Positions 17,870 through 27,014 of a stretch of DNA of 64,000 nucleotides are shown in pieces. The position numbers and the translations under genes are program-made. How positions within the stretch are numbered: position 1 is the stretch's first letter; every line of letters begins with the position of its first letter. Under the pieces are notes generated by a model. The model made no database searches. It saw only the letters and a program-made list of their open reading frames with translations, and was not told the origin of the DNA. The stretch comes from Azospirillum isscasi (GTDB taxonomy: Bacteria > Pseudomonadota > Alphaproteobacteria > Azospirillales > Azospirillaceae): contig NZ_JAUJFI010000001.1 in assembly GCF_030849505.1 (NCBI RefSeq), positions 101,900-165,899 on the forward strand, written 5' to 3'.

Positions 17870-18532
17870 GTGACGCTCGACTTCGCCCCCGTCTGGGGAG
17901 GGTTGCCGGAGCTTCTGAAAGGCACCGTGGTCACCATCGAGGTGACCGCGGCGGCCTTCCTGCTCAGCGCCGTGCTTGGGCTGCTTGTCGGCATCATCCG
18001 CCTCAACCCGGCGCGGCGCGTGCTGTACGGCATCGCGTCGGCCTATGTCGCCTTCATCCGCGGCACGCCGCTGCTGGTGCAGCTGTTCCTGCTGTTCTTC
18101 GGCCTGCCGCAGTTCGGCATCCTGCTGCCGGCGTGGCTGTGCGGCGTGATCGGGCTCGGCATCTACAGCGGCTCCTACGTGTCGGAGGTGGTGCGCGGCG
18201 CGATCCAATCCATCGACCGCGGCCAGATGGAGGCAGCCCGCTCGCTCGGCATGTCCTACCGCGAGGCGATGTGGGAGGTGGTTCTGCCGCAGGCGTTCCG
18301 CCGCATGCTGCCGCCGCTGGGCAACGAGACCATCGCGCTGATCAAGAATTCGGCGCTGGTGTCTCTGCTGACCATCGACGACGTGATGCGCGAGGGCCAG
18401 CGCATCATCTCCACCAGCTTCCGCGCGCTGGAGGTCTACATCGCAGTGGCGCTGATCTATTTCATCCTGACCAACGCGGCCACCTGGATTCTGCGCCAGC
18501 TTGAAAAGCGCATGACCGTGGAAAGAGGGTAA
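17870..18532 (+). CDS. amino-acid ABC transporter permease
   Basis: 220 residues with about five membrane segments, of the HisM/GlnP type. The EAA loop that docks the ATPase is visible as [31 protein letters not shown]. The GTG start at 17870 follows CGGAGG. There is only one permease, so the channel is probably a homodimer. It is the middle gene of the transporter operon. Confidence 0.92.
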   Translation: MTLDFAPVWGGLPELLKGTVVTIEVTAAAFLLSAVLGLLVGIIRLNPARRVLYGIASAYVAFIRGTPLLVQLFLLFFGLPQFGILLPAWLCGVIGLGIYSGSYVSEVVRGAIQSIDRGQMEAARSLGMSYREAMWEVVLPQAFRRMLPPLGNETIALIKNSALVSLLTIDDVMREGQRIISTSFRALEVYIAVALIYFILTNAATWILRQLEKRMTVERG

Positions 18533-18536
18533 GCCG

Positions 18537-19346
18537 GTGATCGAGATCCGCAACGTCTACAAGAGCTTCGGCAGCACCGAGGTGCTGAAGGACGTCAGCC
18601 TGACCGTCCCGCCGTCGCGCACCACCGTGGTCATCGGCCCGTCCGGTTCGGGCAAGAGCACGCTGCTGCGCTGCTGCAACTGCCTGGAGATCGCCGACCG
18701 CGGCGAGATCCGCATCAACCACCGCACCATCATCGCCGACGGCAAGCCCCTCCCCGACAAGGAGCTGAACGCGCTGCGCGCCGAGACCGGCATGGTGTTC
18801 CAGTCCTTCAACCTGTTCCCGCACATGACCACGGTGGAGAACGTCATGCGCGCCCCCGTGGTGGTGCGCCGCATGGCCAAGGCCGAGGCGCGGGAACTGG
18901 CCATGGAGCTGCTGCGCAAGGTGGGGCTGGGCGACAAGGCCGACGTCTATCCGTCCACCCTGTCGGGCGGGCAGAAGCAGCGCGCCGCCATCGCCCGCGC
19001 GCTCGCCATGAAGCCGAAGGTGATGCTGTTCGACGAGCCGACCTCCGCGCTCGACCCCGAACTGGTGGGCGAGGTGCTCCAGGTCATGAAGACGCTGGCC
19101 GAGGAAGGCATGACCATGATGGTGGTAACCCACGAGATGGGCTTCGCCCGCGAGGTCGCCGACACGGTGGTCGTGATGGCCGACGGACGCATCGTGGAAT
19201 CCGGCCCGCCGGAGCAGATCTTCACCAACCCGACGCAGGAGCGCACCCGCGGCTTCCTGCGCGCCCTGGTGGACGGCCATCTGGCCGGCGCCCGCCCGCA
19301 GCCGCCGGCGGACGATCCGCTGGAGGCCCTGCCCGGCAACCACTGA
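18537..19346 (+). CDS. amino-acid ABC transporter ATP-binding protein
   Basis: 269 residues with a complete ATPase: Walker [11 protein letters not shown]-loop [14 protein letters not shown], signature [15 protein letters not shown], Walker [13 protein letters not shown] and H-loop VVTHEMGF. It resembles HisP/GlnQ. The GTG start lies 4 bases after the permease stop. It powers uptake with the two genes upstream. The last roughly 20 residues are a Pro/Ala-rich extension. Confidence 0.93.
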   Translation: MIEIRNVYKSFGSTEVLKDVSLTVPPSRTTVVIGPSGSGKSTLLRCCNCLEIADRGEIRINHRTIIADGKPLPDKELNALRAETGMVFQSFNLFPHMTTVENVMRAPVVVRRMAKAEARELAMELLRKVGLGDKADVYPSTLSGGQKQRAAIARALAMKPKVMLFDEPTSALDPELVGEVLQVMKTLAEEGMTMMVVTHEMGFAREVADTVVVMADGRIVESGPPEQIFTNPTQERTRGFLRALVDGHLAGARPQPPADDPLEALPGNH

Positions 19347-19359
19347 CCTTCCCGCGATC

Positions 19360-20553
19360 TTGCCCCACACCCATCGGGCGCCCGCCTCGCCGCTCACGGT
19401 TCTGGCCGCGCTGATCGTCGGCGTCTGCGTCATCCAGGTCGCCAACGGCATCCTGCAAATCCTGCTGCCGCTCCGCCTCGCCGAGGCGGCGGCCCCGCCG
19501 CTGGTCGTCGGGGCGGTGGCGTCGGCCTATTCGGTCGGCTTCGTGCTGGGCTGCTGGGCGGCGCCCTGGATGATCCGGCGGGTGGGCGGGGTGTGGTCCT
19601 TCGCCGCCTTCGGGCTGCTCGCCGCCGCCGCCACGCTGCTGCTGAACCTGCTGCCCGACGCGCGGGCCTGGGTGGCCCTGCGGGTGCTGATGGGGGTGTC
19701 CTACGTCGGGATGCTGACGGTGGCGGAAAGCGGGCTGGCCACCCTGTCCCCGCCGGGATCGCGGGGCAGCGTCTTCTCCCTCTACATGATCGCCTGCAAG
19801 GTGGCGGTGATCGGCGGGCAGATGCTGCTCGCCAACCCGGACCTGTCGGCCCTGTGGCTGACCGTTCTGGCGGCGGGCTGCTACGGCCTGTCGCTGGTGC
19901 CGGTGGCGGTGATCCGCCCGCCGGCCAGCGCCGCTCCGAAGGGGCCGGCGCCCTCGCCCTGGCAGTATGTGCGGCGGGCGCCCGTGGCCTTCGCGGGCTG
20001 CCTGATGGTGGGCCTGTGCAACACGGCGGTCACCGGCATCGGCCCGGCGTGGCTGGCCGGGCTGGACCTGCCCGCCGCGGGGGTCGCCCTGATCATGTCG
20101 GGCATCCAGGTGGGCAGCGTGGTGCTGCAATGGCCGATCGGGCGGCTGTCGGACCGGCACGACCGGCGGCTGGTCATCTGCGTGGTGTCCGCCGTGGCGA
20201 CGGTCGCCGCCGTCCTGATCGCCGCCTTCGCCGACCCGCCCGGCGGAGCGGCGCCGCAGACCGTCCTGCTGGGGCTGTTCACCCTGTGGGGAAGCGCCGC
20301 CCTGTCGCTCTACGCGATCTGCGTGGCCCACGCCAACGACCATGTGACGGCGGAGGAAACGGTGCCGCTGGCGAGCGCGCTGCTGCTCGCCTGGGCGCTG
20401 GGCGCGGCGCTCGGGCCGCTGGTGGCGACGGCGGCGATGGAGTGGTTCGGGCATGACGCGCTGTTCGTCTATGTCGGGGTGGTGTCGGGCGGGCTGACGC
20501 TGTTCGCCGGACTGCGCCGCGTCATCAGCGGGCCGTTCCGGATGGAGCCGTAG
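19360..20553 (+). CDS. MFS transporter (YcaD-like)
   Basis: 397 residues with about 12 membrane segments. The first half includes LVVGAVASAYSVGFVLGCWAAPWMIRRVGG and ALRVLMGVSYVGMLTVAESGLA; the second has LQWPIGRLSDRHDRRLVI, the MFS A-type motif. The start is probably a TTG at 19360, only 13 bases after the ATPase gene, so it may be co-transcribed with the ABC transporter. The substrate is unknown; an efflux or metabolite-export role is common for this subfamily. Confidence 0.82.
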   Translation: MPHTHRAPASPLTVLAALIVGVCVIQVANGILQILLPLRLAEAAAPPLVVGAVASAYSVGFVLGCWAAPWMIRRVGGVWSFAAFGLLAAAATLLLNLLPDARAWVALRVLMGVSYVGMLTVAESGLATLSPPGSRGSVFSLYMIACKVAVIGGQMLLANPDLSALWLTVLAAGCYGLSLVPVAVIRPPASAAPKGPAPSPWQYVRRAPVAFAGCLMVGLCNTAVTGIGPAWLAGLDLPAAGVALIMSGIQVGSVVLQWPIGRLSDRHDRRLVICVVSAVATVAAVLIAAFADPPGGAAPQTVLLGLFTLWGSAALSLYAICVAHANDHVTAEETVPLASALLLAWALGAALGPLVATAAMEWFGHDALFVYVGVVSGGLTLFAGLRRVISGPFRMEP

Positions 20554-20571
20554 GGCTTGGCCGCGGGGCGT

Positions 20572-20594
20572 GGGCGGGCTACTGTGCCCCGCCC
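20572..20594. terminator. GC-rich hairpin between MFS and helicase genes
   Basis: GGGCGGG (20572-20578) pairs with CCCGCCC (20588-20594). There is no T-tract, so at most a weak or Rho-assisted terminator. Confidence 0.25.
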
Positions 20595-20617
20595 AGCAGC
20601 CCCCTCCCCCGCGCTCC

Positions 20618-21814
20618 ATGCCCAGCACCTCCGACACCCCGACCGACGAGCAGTTCCGGGCGATCCAGGCCATCGACGCCTGGTACGCCGACCCCGCGGC
20701 CCCCCAGATGTTCTGGCTGGCCGGAGAGGCCGGGACCGGCAAGACCAAGACGACCGTCTTCGCGCTGGACCATCTCCAGGAGCGCCGCCATCTGGAGAAT
20801 TTCGTGGTCGGGGCGCCCACGGGGAAGGCCGCGCAGGTGCTCCGCCGCAAGGGCATCGACCGGGCGGCGACCCTGCATTCCCTGATCTACGCCCCGCAGC
20901 AGGACGACGACACCGGCGAGCTGTTCTTTGCCCGCCGCTCGCAGGGGAAGTTCGCCGAGGCCGACCTGATCGTCTGCGACGAGGGCTCGATGGTCGGGGA
21001 CGACGTGGCGGGCGACCTGCTGCGTTCCGGCAAGAAGATCCTGATGATCGCCGACGACTACCAGCTTCCCCCGGTGACCGGACAGGGCACGCTGACCCGC
21101 GGCGAACCGGATTTCCGGCTGGTCGAGCCGCACCGCACGGCGCGGGAAAGCCCGGTGATCCGGCTGGCCCATCTGCTGCGCCGGCAGGAGCTGCCGCGGC
21201 GCTTCGGCACCGCCGGGAACGCCCATGTGCTGCCGCTGAACCGGGTGACCGAGCCGCTGGCCCTGCGGGTGGACACCCAGACCATCTGCGGCACCCACCG
21301 CGTCCGCACCGACTTCACCCGGCGCATCCGCACCCGCCACGGCTTCGACACGGTGATGCCCCAGGCCGGAGAGCGGGTGATCTGCCGCCGCAACGACCGC
21401 GAGGAGGGGCTGTTCAACGGCATGATCGGCACGCTGACCCGCCCGGCGGCGGAGGGGCGGGGCCGGCAGGACGGGCTGTGGTCGCTCGGCGTCCATATGG
21501 AGGACGAGGTGCGGCCCCGCGGCAAGCTGATGGTCCATCCCTGGATGTTCCAGGCCCACTACAACGGCGAGACCAAAGCCCCGCGGGTGGAGCGGGACGT
21601 GCAGCAGTTCGATTGGGCCTGGATGATCACCTGCCATTCCGCCCAGGGGTCGGAGTTCCCGTCGGTCACCGTGCTCGACGATTCCGCCGCCTTCCGGGAG
21701 CACCGGTGGCGCTGGCTCTACACCGCCGTCACCCGCTCCCAGGACGAGCTGTTCCTGCTGCTGCGCAACGCCGATCTGGGCGGGAACTGGCGGATGCCCG
21801 ACCTCGGCGCGTGA
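20618..21814 (+). CDS. RecD-like superfamily 1 DNA helicase
   Basis: 398 residues. Walker A LAGEAGTGKTKTT near residue 35, Walker B LIVCDEGSMVG, motif III IADDYQLPPV, and a C-terminal UvrD_C_2 segment WMITCHSAQGSEFPSVTVLDD with YTAVTRSQDELFLL, as in RecD/Dda/TraA-type helicases. At about 400 residues it is a compact, Dda-sized protein rather than full RecD (about 600), so it probably acts alone. The ATG at 20618 has no clear ribosome site; an in-frame start at 20570 is possible. It is convergent with ttrA. Confidence 0.85.
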   Translation: MPSTSDTPTDEQFRAIQAIDAWYADPAAPQMFWLAGEAGTGKTKTTVFALDHLQERRHLENFVVGAPTGKAAQVLRRKGIDRAATLHSLIYAPQQDDDTGELFFARRSQGKFAEADLIVCDEGSMVGDDVAGDLLRSGKKILMIADDYQLPPVTGQGTLTRGEPDFRLVEPHRTARESPVIRLAHLLRRQELPRRFGTAGNAHVLPLNRVTEPLALRVDTQTICGTHRVRTDFTRRIRTRHGFDTVMPQAGERVICRRNDREEGLFNGMIGTLTRPAAEGRGRQDGLWSLGVHMEDEVRPRGKLMVHPWMFQAHYNGETKAPRVERDVQQFDWAWMITCHSAQGSEFPSVTVLDDSAAFREHRWRWLYTAVTRSQDELFLLLRNADLGGNWRMPDLGA

Positions 21815-21858
21815 CGGATGGGGGATCGCGGCGTCCTTGCATCGCGCCCCCCAATGGA

Positions 21859-24800
21859 TCACACCGCCGCGGCGACCCGCTCCAGCTTTGCGGGAAGCCC
21901 CTGGCGCACCGCCGTTCCCGCGATGGGGTCGAGCCAGACCGACGCGCCCGGACGGGTCGGGTCGGGCAGGCCCAGGTCGTTGATGTTCACCCCGGCACCG
22001 ATCTCCGGCACCGCCGGCTGGCTGTGGCCGCCGATGACGTGGGGACGCGCGCCGAACTCCTTATGGCCGAAGCCGTGTTCGACGGCGAGCACGCCGGGCA
22101 TCACGCCGTGCCGGACGATGGCCGTCGCCAGCTCCGCCCCGCCCGGCGTGGCGATGCGGATGCGGTCGCCGGTGGCGATGCCCAGCCGCCGCGCGTCCTC
22201 CGCGTTGATGCCCACCGGGTTCTCCGGGTGCAGATGGCGCAGGCGGCTGGCCGCAATGGTGTAGGCGCTGACCAGCACGGACTTCGAGCTGACGAGCTGG
22301 AAGGGCCAGTCCTCCACCCTGTGGACCTGCCGCATCGGCGTGCCGTCGGCGAAGGCCGGGGGCGTCCAGGCGGCGGTTCCGGTCCAGCGCTTGCCGGTCA
22401 CGCTGCTCTTCGCTGCGCCGACCGCCTCGTTGTAGACCAGCAGCCCGTCCTTGAAACGGTGGGTGGCCTTGTCGCCCTCGAAGCCCTCCGACTGGTTCTG
22501 GTAGCGCCCGCCGCGCGCCAGGACGAAGGCGACCTTGCGCCACTCCTCCTCCTTCAGCGTTGCCTGGAGCGCCGGGAGGACGCGGGCCACGCCGGACAGG
22601 GCGATGTCCTCGTCCGTGGCGTCGGGCACCGGCTGCTTGCCCAGCCACGCGATGTTGGCGCCGCCGCGCAGGTACCAGTCCTCGGGCCGTTCCAGCGGGT
22701 AGGTCCTGCCGTCCATGTCGGCGATGGCGTCCGGGCCGAAGCCGGGCAGACCCAGCCGCTTCGCCAGAGCGATCAGGAAGCTTTCCATCTGGACGTGCCG
22801 CCCATCCGGCAGAGTGTCCGTGCGCGGCGTCACCACCGGCCAGCGGGCCGTGGAGGTCTTGGTCGGCACGCCCGCCCAGGGGGACGCCCAGCCCCAGGTC
22901 TCGTACAGCACCGTGTCCGGCACGATGTAGTCGGCGAAGGCCGTGGATTCGTTGATGAAGGGGTCGATGGCGACGATCAGCGGCAGCGCCTTCGGGTCGC
23001 GCAGCTTCGCCTCCACCTGGGCGCGGACGCCGGGGATGCCGTAGACCGGGTTGCTGTTCCACAGGAACAGGGCCTTCAGCGGGTAGGGATAGCCGTCCAC
23101 GACGCCGCTGGTCAGATACTCGGTGGTGAGCTGCGGCGCGTTGGGGTACCAGGGCGCCTTGGCAGGATAGGGCTTGCCGGCCTCCTTCTTCGCCTTGAAC
23201 TCGCTGGACTTCTCATAGGGGACGGGGCGGCTGATGGCGGTGCCGGAGGGCTTCACCTGACCGGGGAAGCTCGCCAGCCTGTAGCGCGGGCCGTCCTGCT
23301 CGTCCGGGAAGCGCCCGCCGCCGAAGATGGTGCCGCCCTTCCAGTTCAGGTTGCCGATCAGCGTGTTCAGCGTGACCACGCCGAAGGCGTTGTAGAAGCC
23401 GTTGCCGGCCATCATGCCGCCATGGGCGTTGGCGGCGGCCTTCTTGCCGTGGCTGGTGAATTCCTGCGCCAGACCGGCGATCACGTCGGCGGGGATGCCG
23501 CAGGCGTCGGCGTAGCCGCGCAGGTCGAGCCGCATCGCCTCCTCGCGCAGCAGGGTCAGGCCGGTCTTCACCGCCACGTCCCCCGCCGGGGTCGCCACCG
23601 TCCCGTCGTGGAACAGCGCGGCGGGTCCCATCAGGGCGTCGTGGGCCACCGGTGTCCCGGCGGGGTCGAGCACGACGAAGGCGTCCTTGGCGCCGTAGCG
23701 CTCCTTTTCATCCAGGGTCACCCAACCCAGGTCGGAGGCGCGCAGCATCCGCCCGTCGCGCGGGTGGCCCGCCTGCCGGATCACCAGATGGGTGGCGTTG
23801 CACCAGCCGGCCTCGCCCGCGGCTTCCGCCGCCTTGCCGTTGGGCTGGGACAGGTAGTTGGCGTCGATGCGCCCGTTCTCGAACATCCAGCGCATCATGC
23901 CCATGACGAGCGCGCCGTCGGTGCCGGGCCGGATGGGAATCCAGTTGGACCGCTCCGCCGCCGCGCGGTTGTCGGCGTTGGTCAGCACCGGATCGACGAC
24001 GACGTAGTTCAGAACGCCGTCCGTCCGCCCCTTGGCGAGCAGCATGGCCTGCCGCTTGAACGGGTTGCCGGCGTTCGACGGGGCGGTGCCGATGAACAGC
24101 ACGAACTCGGCGTTCTGCAGGTCCGGCTTGGCGTGCGGCATCTTCTTGGCGTCGCCGAACACCGCCCCCGACCCGGAGCGGTAGGCGCCGCCGCAATAGG
24201 AGCCGTGGCCGACGAAGTTGATCGTCCCCAGCGCCTGGTTGAAGAACCGCCGCACGAAGGGCTCCCGCCCGTCGTTGACCGAGGACAGCAAAGCCACCTG
24301 GTTGACCTTCGGCCCCAGCTCCGGCGCCGCCGGGTCGATGGGCGTCTTCAGGTCGCGCAAGGCCCGCAGGCCGGGCACCGGGCCTTCGCCGAACAGGTCG
24401 CCGCCCTCCGCGATCTCCTCCACGAGCCTGTCGAAGGCGATGGGTTCCCATTGGCCGGAACCGCGCGGGCCGACCCGCTTCATCGGCGTGGCGACGCGGA
24501 AGGGCGAGGTCAGCATCTCCAGCGCCGCGTTGCCCCGCCCGCAGGCGGTCGAACGGCCATTCAGCCCCTTCTCGTCCAGCCGCGACAGGGACTTGAAGCT
24601 TTCCTTGATCGGCGTGCCGTAGGGCAGGAACGGGTCGGTGGACAGCGGGCTGTAGGGGTTGCCGGCGACGCGCAGCACCTTGTTCTTCGCCACATCCACC
24701 CGGACGCGGACGCCGCACAGGGTGGTGCAGCCGAGGCAGGCGACGTTGGCGACGATCTGGCCCGGCGTCGGGACAAGGTCGCCGGTCGCGGGATCGACGC

Positions 24801-24966
24801 GGAATTCCGGGGCCGGGGCGTTGCCGGAGATGGCGTGGTCGGGCTTGTCCCCGGCCCAGGCGCCCTTCACGAGCTTGCGCCCGGTGTCGGAGAAGCCACC
24901 CGCGAAGGCGGCGAGCGCGCCGCCCGCGGCGCTGGTCTTCAGAAGAAGGCGACGTGACATGGACAT
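21859..24966 (-). CDS. ttrA: tetrathionate reductase subunit A (molybdopterin catalytic subunit)
   Basis: 1035 residues, the usual TtrA length. A twin-arginine signal (MSMSRRLLLK) indicates export. Then come the [4Fe-4S] cysteines (CLGCTTLCGVRVRVD, later TACGRGN) with the extended spacing of TtrA, GGDLFGEGPVPGLRA, AHGGMMAGNGFYNAFGVV, KAPWYPN, and the C-terminal dinucleotide-binding domain ending GLPAKLERVAA. These resemble enterobacterial TtrA throughout. It reduces tetrathionate to thiosulfate in the periplasm during anaerobic respiration. It is the last gene of ttrB-ttrC-ttrA, the same order as in Salmonella. No ttrRS two-component genes lie in the window. Confidence 0.93.
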   Translation of the reverse strand: MSMSRRLLLKTSAAGGALAAFAGGFSDTGRKLVKGAWAGDKPDHAISGNAPAPEFRVDPATGDLVPTPGQIVANVACLGCTTLCGVRVRVDVAKNKVLRVAGNPYSPLSTDPFLPYGTPIKESFKSLSRLDEKGLNGRSTACGRGNAALEMLTSPFRVATPMKRVGPRGSGQWEPIAFDRLVEEIAEGGDLFGEGPVPGLRALRDLKTPIDPAAPELGPKVNQVALLSSVNDGREPFVRRFFNQALGTINFVGHGSYCGGAYRSGSGAVFGDAKKMPHAKPDLQNAEFVLFIGTAPSNAGNPFKRQAMLLAKGRTDGVLNYVVVDPVLTNADNRAAAERSNWIPIRPGTDGALVMGMMRWMFENGRIDANYLSQPNGKAAEAAGEAGWCNATHLVIRQAGHPRDGRMLRASDLGWVTLDEKERYGAKDAFVVLDPAGTPVAHDALMGPAALFHDGTVATPAGDVAVKTGLTLLREEAMRLDLRGYADACGIPADVIAGLAQEFTSHGKKAAANAHGGMMAGNGFYNAFGVVTLNTLIGNLNWKGGTIFGGGRFPDEQDGPRYRLASFPGQVKPSGTAISRPVPYEKSSEFKAKKEAGKPYPAKAPWYPNAPQLTTEYLTSGVVDGYPYPLKALFLWNSNPVYGIPGVRAQVEAKLRDPKALPLIVAIDPFINESTAFADYIVPDTVLYETWGWASPWAGVPTKTSTARWPVVTPRTDTLPDGRHVQMESFLIALAKRLGLPGFGPDAIADMDGRTYPLERPEDWYLRGGANIAWLGKQPVPDATDEDIALSGVARVLPALQATLKEEEWRKVAFVLARGGRYQNQSEGFEGDKATHRFKDGLLVYNEAVGAAKSSVTGKRWTGTAAWTPPAFADGTPMRQVHRVEDWPFQLVSSKSVLVSAYTIAASRLRHLHPENPVGINAEDARRLGIATGDRIRIATPGGAELATAIVRHGVMPGVLAVEHGFGHKEFGARPHVIGGHSQPAVPEIGAGVNINDLGLPDPTRPGASVWLDPIAGTAVRQGLPAKLERVAAAV

Positions 24967-24980
24967 GACGGTTGCTCCGT

Positions 24981-26117
24981 TCACTCGGCGGCGGCCACGG
25001 TTCCGGCGGGCGCGTAGGGCGCGCGGGCCGGACCGGGCGCCGGGCGGCGCGGGGAAGGCAGGATGGCGGTGATCGCGATCAGCAGAAACAGCCAGAGTCC
25101 CGCCGTTCCGGCGATCCCCAGCAGCCCGTCCGGACCGGCGGGCAGCGCGTATTCGTAGAAGCCGGCGCCGGTCTTCGGCACGGTCTGGCCGCCGATGAAC
25201 ACGGTCCAGCGGAACATCCAGGCGCCATGGATGGCGATCAGCCCGGTCAGCAGCCCCGTTCCGGCGGGCCTCGCGACGGCGATGACGAAGGGCAGAGCGG
25301 TGGCGGCGACGGCCCAGACGGCGGTGACGCGCCACGCCTCCGACCCGGCGACGCTGCCCAGCGCCTCCGCATGGATAGCATCGAGCCCGGACAGGCCCAG
25401 CGCCAGCCACAGCGCGCCGACCAGCATGACGGCGCCGAGGACGCCGGCGAGCAGCCGGTTCCCCCGCACCTCCACCGCGCGGTCGTTGCCGGCGGCGAAG
25501 CGGTTCAGCACCAGCACCAGACCGGCGGCGCCGGCCAGCGCGGTCAGCAGGAACTGCACGGGCAGGAAGGGCGTGTGCCACAGCGGGCGCGCCTTGACCA
25601 CCGCGACCTCCGCCCCGGTGTAGAGGGCGACGAGAAGCGCACCGGCCAGGGCGAACAGGCCGGCGGCGCGGATCAGCGCGTCGTTGCGCCCGCCGTTCAG
25701 AGCGGCCAGCCGGTAGAGCGGGGCGAGGCGGCTGTCCACCCGGCCATGCGCCTGCAACTCCTCGCGGAAGCACGCCCAGGCGTAGAGCAGCAGGCCCGTG
25801 ACGTAGAAGGGAATGAAGACGGAACCCCACCACATCCAGGAGGTCGGGCGGAACACGACGTAGAAGTGCCAGAAGCGGCCCGGCTGGTGCAGGTCCGACA
25901 GCAACGCCACCGGAGCGGCCAGCCCGCAGGTCAGCGCCACCAGCAGGGCGGTGCGCCCCAGCCTGCGCCAGTCCTCCCGCGCGAAGGCGTAGCCGGGCAG
26001 GCTGAGCAGCAGGCCGCCGACCGACAGGCCGATCAGGAAGAAGTATTGAACGGCCCAGGGAAGCCACGCGACCTCGCGGGTCACGTTGATGACCTCGACG
26101 ATGTGGTTGTCCATCAT
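24981..26117 (-). CDS. ttrC: tetrathionate reductase membrane subunit (NrfD/PsrC-like)
   Basis: 378 residues with eight or nine membrane segments of the NrfD/PsrC quinol-oxidising type: WAVQYFFLIGLSVGGLLLSLPGYAFA, SDLHQPGRFWHFYVVFRPTSWMWWGSVFIPFY. It takes electrons from membrane quinol and passes them to TtrB. The start overlaps the ttrB stop by 4 bases; ttrA begins 14 bases after its stop. The Ala/Pro-rich C-terminal tail is likely a soluble extension. Confidence 0.92.
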   Translation of the reverse strand: MMDNHIVEVINVTREVAWLPWAVQYFFLIGLSVGGLLLSLPGYAFAREDWRRLGRTALLVALTCGLAAPVALLSDLHQPGRFWHFYVVFRPTSWMWWGSVFIPFYVTGLLLYAWACFREELQAHGRVDSRLAPLYRLAALNGGRNDALIRAAGLFALAGALLVALYTGAEVAVVKARPLWHTPFLPVQFLLTALAGAAGLVLVLNRFAAGNDRAVEVRGNRLLAGVLGAVMLVGALWLALGLSGLDAIHAEALGSVAGSEAWRVTAVWAVAATALPFVIAVARPAGTGLLTGLIAIHGAWMFRWTVFIGGQTVPKTGAGFYEYALPAGPDGLLGIAGTAGLWLFLLIAITAILPSPRRPAPGPARAPYAPAGTVAAAE

Positions 26118-26857
26118 GCGTGCTCCTTCTCCGCGTGGGATTGGCCGCTGGGCCGCCAGAGGGTCGGCGTGCCGTCCACCTTCCCCTGGAAGCGGGGGTC
26201 GAGGCCGACGTAGAAGACGCGCGGCCGGGTCCCCTGCTCCGGCTTCAGCACCTTGGGGCTCTCCTCGCGCACCAGGGTGGAGACGGCGCTGTCCGGGTCG
26301 TTCAGGTCACCGAAGACGCGGGCGCCGCCGACGCAGGTCTCCACGCAGGCGGGCAGAAGACCAGCCTCCACGCGGTGGACGCAGAAGGTGCATTTGTCGG
26401 CGGTCTGGGTCTCGTGGTTGATGAAGCGCGCGTCGTAGGGGCACGCCTGGACGCAATAGGCGCAGCCGACGCAGACCGTGTTGTCCACGACCACGATGCC
26501 GTCCCGGCGCTGGAAGGTGGCGCCGGTCGGGCAGACGGGAATGCAGGGCGGGTCCTCGCAGTGGTTGCACAGGCGGGGCAGCATGTAGCTCCCGGCCTTG
26601 CCCCGCTCCGTCACCTCATAGGTGGAGACGATGGTGCGGAAGCTGTTTTCCGGAACATCGTTCTCCATGATGCAGGCGACCGTGCAGGCTTGGCAGCCCA
26701 CGCATTTGCCCACATCCACCACCATCGCCCAGCGGTGCGCCGGATCGCCGTCCCGGCGGCCCGGCGTCGCGTCGCCGGGTGCGGCGGCGGCGGGCATGGC
26801 CGCCCCTATCGTCGCGGCACCGGCGCCGAGGCAGAAGTTGCGCCTTGATCGGTCCAT
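26114..26857 (-). CDS. ttrB: tetrathionate reductase iron-sulfur subunit
   Basis: 247 residues. Twin-arginine signal SRRNFCLGAG, then four cysteine clusters of the DmsB/TtrB type: CVGCQACTVAC, CNHCEDPPCIPVC, CVGCAYCVQAC, and CTFCVHRVEAGLLPACVETC, enough for four [4Fe-4S] centres. It carries electrons from TtrC to TtrA and is the first gene of the operon. Upstream is a gap to the beta-lactamase gene with a small inverted repeat at 26956-26972. Confidence 0.93.
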   Translation of the reverse strand: MDRSRRNFCLGAGAATIGAAMPAAAAPGDATPGRRDGDPAHRWAMVVDVGKCVGCQACTVACIMENDVPENSFRTIVSTYEVTERGKAGSYMLPRLCNHCEDPPCIPVCPTGATFQRRDGIVVVDNTVCVGCAYCVQACPYDARFINHETQTADKCTFCVHRVEAGLLPACVETCVGGARVFGDLNDPDSAVSTLVREESPKVLKPEQGTRPRVFYVGLDPRFQGKVDGTPTLWRPSGQSHAEKEHA

Positions 26858-26955
26858 GGCTGGCCTCTTCGCACCTGAATCCTTCGGCCGCGACGAACCG
26901 CGGCCCCATGGTGCGAAGGGTACCGGCGCCTTCCTCCCCCTCCCATTGGGAGCAT

Positions 26956-26972
26956 CCCTAGACTTCTTAGGG
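26956..26972. promoter_or_regulatory. small inverted repeat upstream of ttrB
   Basis: CCCTA-N7-TAGGG lies about 100 bases before the ttrB start. It may be a regulator site for the ttr operon, but the arms are short and I see no FNR-type box. Confidence 0.25.
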
Positions 26973-27014
26973 CAAACCCCAGCGACGACATGCCGCAGGC
27001 GGCCCGGACGGCGG

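Noticed and set aside
20557..24957. Very long open frame (about 1466 codons) on the plus strand opposite ttrA and ttrC
   Set aside because: Its translation is Arg/Gly/His-rich without any domain, while the minus strand gives full TtrA and TtrC motifs. It is an antisense artefact of high GC.
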